Positions 44,345-46,946 of a DNA stretch of 46,946 bases are shown here, piece after piece. The DNA lies in contig JAIQFF010000053.1 in assembly GCA_020073395.1 (NCBI GenBank), positions 1 to 46,946 of the forward strand, in the 5' to 3' direction. Both the position numbers and the translations under genes were made by a program. Origin of the DNA: Terriglobia bacterium (GTDB lineage Bacteria; Acidobacteriota; Terriglobia; Terriglobales; Acidobacteriaceae). The notes below the pieces were generated by a model, which worked only from the letters and a program-made list of their open reading frames with translations, made no database searches and was not told the origin of the DNA. The stretch's first letter is position 1. Every line of letters starts with the position of its first letter.

Positions 44345-44440
44345 TCAAGCGCGGGCGATGGCCGCCAGCAGGAACAAAGACAATACCAGGATCAGAGGCT
44401 TGGGAAGCTTGCGGAGAACTTGCCATACCACGATGCTCAT
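44345..44440 (-). CDS. Possible 31-residue single-helix membrane peptide
   Basis: This short frame encodes a basic start ('MSIVVWQVLRKLPKP') and a hydrophobic helix ('LILVLSLFLLAAIARA'). AGGA 7 nt upstream of ATG 44440 is a good ribosome binding site. It lies in the 328-nt gap before the selenoprotein-like gene, on the other strand. Small single-helix proteins are often missed, but composition and site are the only support. Confidence 0.45.
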   Translation of the reverse strand: MSIVVWQVLRKLPKPLILVLSLFLLAAIARA

Positions 44441-44610
44441 CGAGTGGTCCTTTTCCCGGTGGAATCCGCGAACGAACCTGTCAAGCAAGCCCGAGCCAAG
44501 CCTTGGAGTAACGGATTTCTAGTATTGGCACTCCACGCGCATTCGGTATAGCCTCAAGCTCGACCGCGGCATTTTACGGCGGGAACACCCATGAAAGGCA
44601 AGCCCTTTTT

Positions 44611-45177
44611 ATGACCTGGATCCGCACTATTCCGGTCTCCCAAGGCGACGAAAAGCTGCGCCAGGCAATGGAAGGCCAGAAGTCTCTCTATCCAAAGGAG
44701 TACGCAACCCCGGTGCATCCCACGGAGGGTGGGGGTGCGATGATCACCGAGTCCCACAGCCTCATTCCTGAGGCCCTCTATCATGCCTTCGCCACTTTCG
44801 GTGTGCTGATGTCTCCCGACCTGCCGCTCTCCCGGCGCCAGCACGAGATGATCACCACCGTGGTTTCAGTCACCAACCGGTGCGTTTATTGAATCGATTC
44901 ACACGCAGAGTTTCTGCGTCGAGTCACGTTGGATACGGTTCTGGTTGATGCGCTGGAAAAGGACTACACCACTGCTCCCATCACTCCGCAGGAGCGGGTC
45001 ATGCTCGACTACGTGGTGAAGATCACAAAAGACGCGACCAAGATCTGGAAAGACGACCACGAACGTCTGCGTTCCGCCGGCTTCGACGACAAGGCGATTC
45101 TCCAGATAACGCTGATTGCCTCCTGGTTCAACTACATCAACCGCGTAGCGGACGCGCTGGGAGTAGGACGAGAGTAG
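44611..45177 (+). CDS. AhpD-like/CMD-family peroxidase, predicted selenoprotein (in-frame TGA = Sec94)
   Basis: The gene encodes a 188-residue alkylhydroperoxidase-like protein if TGA at 44890-44892 is read as selenocysteine. Before the TGA lies a normal N-terminal half ('[22 protein letters not shown]'). After it, in the same frame, comes the family C-terminus ('[14 protein letters not shown]', '[21 protein letters not shown]', '[22 protein letters not shown]'). The TGA falls exactly on the second cysteine of the C-x-x-C-x3-H redox motif, giving Cys91-x-x-Sec94-x3-His98. CxxU AhpD-like selenoproteins are an established group. The stem-loop at 44890-44926 supports recoding. The alternative is a nonsense mutation of TGC/TGT. 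No sel genes are in the window. The ribosome binding site is weak. Confidence 0.85.
44890..44926 (+). promoter_or_regulatory. Putative bacterial SECIS element
   Basis: Starting at the in-frame TGA, TGAATCG (44890-44896) pairs with CGAGTCA (44920-44926) with one A·G mismatch. Inside, ACGCAGA (44903-44909) pairs perfectly with TCTGCGT (44913-44919), leaving a GTT apical loop. G is the first loop base and 17 nt separate the TGA from the loop, as in bacterial SECIS elements that bind SelB. Confidence 0.7.
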
Positions 45178-45199
45178 CGCGCTATTCTCCAAAGACTGT

Positions 45200-45229
45200 G
45201 TGGGGCCGGGTCTAAGACCCCGGTCCCAG
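45200..45229. terminator. Hairpin between convergent genes, possible bidirectional terminator
   Basis: TGGGGCCGGGTCT and AGACCCCGGTCCCA form a 13-bp stem with one bulge; a T-rich run (TTTTGTTCTTTT) follows on the plus strand. It lies 23 nt after the AhpD-like gene. It resembles the REP hairpins elsewhere, so it may be a REP used as terminator. Confidence 0.55.
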
Positions 45230-45243
45230 AGAGTTTTGTTCTT

Positions 45244-45780
45244 TTATTGTCGCTTCCCTGCTTGCTGCTTGAAAAACTGGTCATCTCCGGCCAGTAGCAG
45301 GTCCGCGCTGTCGCCAGGTTCCGCGATCCACTTCCAGACCCGGCGCCCGCTGGCGTCCAGCGAACATCGCGCTTCACCGTAATCTGCCAGCCGGTTCAAC
45401 ACCGTCGTCACCGACGCGATGGGGTCCTTATGGCGCTCGAGGACGTCGGGAAATCTCTGCTGCAGCGCCTGGCAGACCAACCGGGCGCCGAGCGGTTTTT
45501 TTGCGTCCATGAGGACCACTCGACAGGCGCGCGTGAAACCCGGCTGCCGGCTGGCCGATTTGCGATCGAGAAGGCTGAGGAGCTGATCGCTGAGCACGCC
45601 GTCGCCGAAAATATTCGCCAACCCGGCCAGGGTCTGCTTGATGGTGCCGATGCGCTTCATAAGTTCCGCCCTTCGCTCGAGCAACTCGTGAAGCTCCCGT
45701 TCCGCGGAGCGGATGACTTCCTGAACGTGGGGGTCAGCCGCTTGCGATTGTCCATTGCTTCCATTGGTGCTGGTTTCCAT
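45244..45780 (-). CDS. Conserved-looking hypothetical protein (coiled coil + helical domain)
   Basis: The 178-residue product has a Ser/Asn/Gln-rich N-terminus, a coiled-coil segment ('VIRSAERELHELLERRAELMKRIGTIKQTLAGL', about 20-52) and a C-terminal helical domain ('GARLVCQALQQRFPDVLERHKDPIASVTTVLNRLADYGEARCS') that resembles a winged helix of the DNA-binding or phenylalanyl-synthetase type. A role in regulation is a guess. GGGAGGG 5 nt before ATG 45780 fixes the start; the frame is open further upstream without similar support. Confidence 0.72.
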   Translation of the reverse strand: METSTNGSNGQSQAADPHVQEVIRSAERELHELLERRAELMKRIGTIKQTLAGLANIFGDGVLSDQLLSLLDRKSASRQPGFTRACRVVLMDAKKPLGARLVCQALQQRFPDVLERHKDPIASVTTVLNRLADYGEARCSLDASGRRVWKWIAEPGDSADLLLAGDDQFFKQQAGKRQ

Positions 45781-45811
45781 TAGGCCCTCCCGTGACGCGG
45801 TTGTTAGGTGT

Positions 45812-46243
45812 CTAGCGCGGATTGCCGACCTTGGCAGTTTGGACGTGACCGGAGCGCTTCCGGACAGCATCAGTACGCCACTTTGGCTGCAAAATTTGCT
45901 GGCCAATGGATTCATTCTCTGGCCAGACCTGGGTCAGCACGTTGCGGCCGCCCTCGCTCTCGAACTGCAGCGTGGGCCGGACGGGACTAACCAAGGTTTC
46001 GACCGATTGGGTCAACACATTGACCAATAAGCGGCCTTTTGAGTCACGCAGTTCGAGTTGCCAGGGCTCGCTGCGGACCAGTGAGTAGTGCCCTGCGGGA
46101 AAATATCGGTCGCCCAGCGCGAAGTCGAATGGAATGTTCGCCTTGATGATCATCTGCCCGGTGCGTTGCCCCTGGGCGATAGTGGCCATCGCCAGAATAC
46201 TCAGAAGAAAAGAAGTAAGGACGCGTCCAACCAAGCTTTTCAT
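45812..46243 (-). CDS. Small secreted hypothetical protein
   Basis: The 143-residue protein has a signal peptide ('MKSLVGRVLTSFLLSILAMATIAQG') and a beta-sandwich-like domain opening 'IKANIPFDFALGDRYFPAGHYSLVR', a motif that recurs in many acidobacterial periplasmic proteins. 'GRNVLTQVWPENESIGQQIL' ends the domain, then a basic tail. No activity is known. GAGGAGAG before ATG 46243 is a strong ribosome binding site. It is divergent from the LysR gene with a 200-nt gap. Confidence 0.82.
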   Translation of the reverse strand: MKSLVGRVLTSFLLSILAMATIAQGQRTGQMIIKANIPFDFALGDRYFPAGHYSLVRSEPWQLELRDSKGRLLVNVLTQSVETLVSPVRPTLQFESEGGRNVLTQVWPENESIGQQILQPKWRTDAVRKRSGHVQTAKVGNPR

Positions 46244-46427
46244 AACACTCTCCTCGTGTTTGTGTGTTGTTTTCGTTCAGCTGCTTCTGTTACGGATTCG
46301 TTGACGGTCAAGAACCGAATCTGCGGCGAACGCTGGTGCACTTGCTATCCGCTTCTTGCCGTCAAACCGTTTTCGGCGCTCTGGGGAGTTGGACGTCATG
46401 CAATACGTATGAGATTTATTGTTTGTT

Positions 46428-46444
46428 TTCATTCGATCTATGAA
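46428..46444. promoter_or_regulatory. Possible LysR/MetR-type operator
   Basis: TTCAT (46428-46432) and ATGAA (46440-46444) are an inverted repeat with a 7-nt spacer directly at the start of the LysR gene, of the dyad type LysR regulators bind. A second palindrome, ATACGTAT, is at 46403-46410. It is suggestive only. Confidence 0.35.
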
Positions 46445-46460
46445 CTACACTCATGGCGAG

Positions 46461-46946
46461 ATGAGCCCGAAACTGGAAGTCCGCCACCTCAAATTGCTGG
46501 TGACCGTGGCCGAAGAAGGCAGCGTCACCGAGGCGGGAAAGCGCCTGCACCTTACACAATCGGCGCTGAGTCACCAGTTGCGGGACGCGGAAGAAAGGCT
46601 GGGCACGGCGCTATTCCTGCGGCTGGGAAGAAAGATGGTACTGACGCCGGCCGGCGAGCGGTTGATTACATGCGCGCGCCGGGTGCTCAACGAACTCAGC
46701 GATACCGAGGTGCAGATCGAGGGACTCAACGGCGGAGCGCGAGGTGAGATCCGGCTGAGCACCGAATGCTATACGTGCTATCACTGGCTGCCGCCGGTGC
46801 TGCAGAAGTTTCACGGCAAGTTTCCGAAGGTGGAAGTGAACATCGTCGCCAGCGCGACTTCGAATCCAGCGGCGGCTTTGCTTGAAGGCAAACTGGATGT
46901 CGCGATCATCAGTTGCCCGCCGCGCAACAAAAGCCTCCGAGTTACA
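46461..46946 (+). CDS. LysR-family transcriptional regulator (3' end outside the window)
   Basis: The 162 visible codons contain the N-terminal winged HTH ('LEVRHLKLLVTVAEEGSVTEAGKRLHLTQSALSHQLRDAEERLGTALFLRLGRKMVLTPAGERL', about residues 4-68, quoted here only by its start and end) and the first part of the effector-binding domain ('GEIRLSTECYTCYHWLPPVL', 'LLEGKLDVAIIS'). The 'STECYTCYHWLPPVL' segment is close to MetR-type regulators of methionine synthesis, but the ligand cannot be named. The start is ATG 46461 or 46440. It is divergent from the secreted protein gene. Confidence 0.9.
   Translation, partial: MSPKLEVRHLKLLVTVAEEGSVTEAGKRLHLTQSALSHQLRDAEERLGTALFLRLGRKMVLTPAGERLITCARRVLNELSDTEVQIEGLNGGARGEIRLSTECYTCYHWLPPVLQKFHGKFPKVEVNIVASATSNPAAALLEGKLDVAIISCPPRNKSLRVT

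Noticed and set aside
44611..44892. Reading the AhpD-like gene as two genes or a pseudogene
   Set aside because: The halves share a frame, the stop sits on the redox-cysteine position, and a SECIS-like loop follows; a random nonsense mutation is less likely, though not excluded.

Overview
The window looks like a chromosomal segment from an Acidobacteriota bacterium (Terriglobia/Koribacter-like). This is inferred from gene types, not from a marker gene. The pointers are a Ser/Thr kinase fused to a TolB/PD40 propeller, Tat-exported Gfo/Idh/MocA oxidoreductases beside DUF1080 proteins, small secreted proteins of the 'KANIPFDF...FPAG' type, high GC, and many short GTAG-type hairpin (REP) elements. 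I saw no rRNA, tRNA, CRISPR array, prophage or plasmid functions.

Layout. 1-1437: end of one gene, a hairpin pair, and an ECF sigma factor with a small membrane protein. 1701-8102: a Gfo/Idh/MocA oxidoreductase convergent with a DUF1080 protein, a possible 52-residue gene, a DisA_N-type (diadenylate cyclase-like) protein, a Gly-rich secreted protein, a secreted hypothetical and a beta-carbonic anhydrase. 8323-14163: a pilin-like protein, then a sugar-acid catabolic cluster (epimerase-like SDR, fuconolactonase-like amidohydrolase, UxaA-family dehydratase and two SDRs) that fits the oxidative L-fucose route. 14266-19444: a large S15/CocE-type hydrolase, small genes, a MerR-type regulator and an orphan hydantoinase-B gene carrying a REP-like insertion. 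19566-24777: tdh, then the housekeeping run aroC-def-fmt-rsmB. 24887-33976: stand-alone PASTA protein, recQ, a class-III aminotransferase with an apparent internal deletion, a class A penicillin-binding protein and the PD40 kinase. 34096-42761: an S41 protease homologue without its catalytic dyad, a second DUF1080 + Gfo/Idh/MocA pair, thiE, a LOG-family protein, a membrane protein and a long TPR protein. 43060-46946: a REP-associated transposase (RAYT) flanked by inverted REPs, small hypotheticals, an AhpD-like peroxidase with an in-frame TGA, and a truncated LysR gene.

Most notable is the AhpD-like gene at 44611-45177. A TGA falls exactly where the family has the second cysteine of its CxxC...H motif, the same frame continues with a full family-like C-terminus, and a stem-loop with bacterial SECIS geometry starts at the TGA. 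It is best read as a selenoprotein (C91-x-x-U94). Other second-look items are the RAYT/REP system and its in-frame insertion into a coding region, the catalytically dead S41 homologue, the class-III aminotransferase lacking about 50 core residues, and a stand-alone DisA_N-domain protein.
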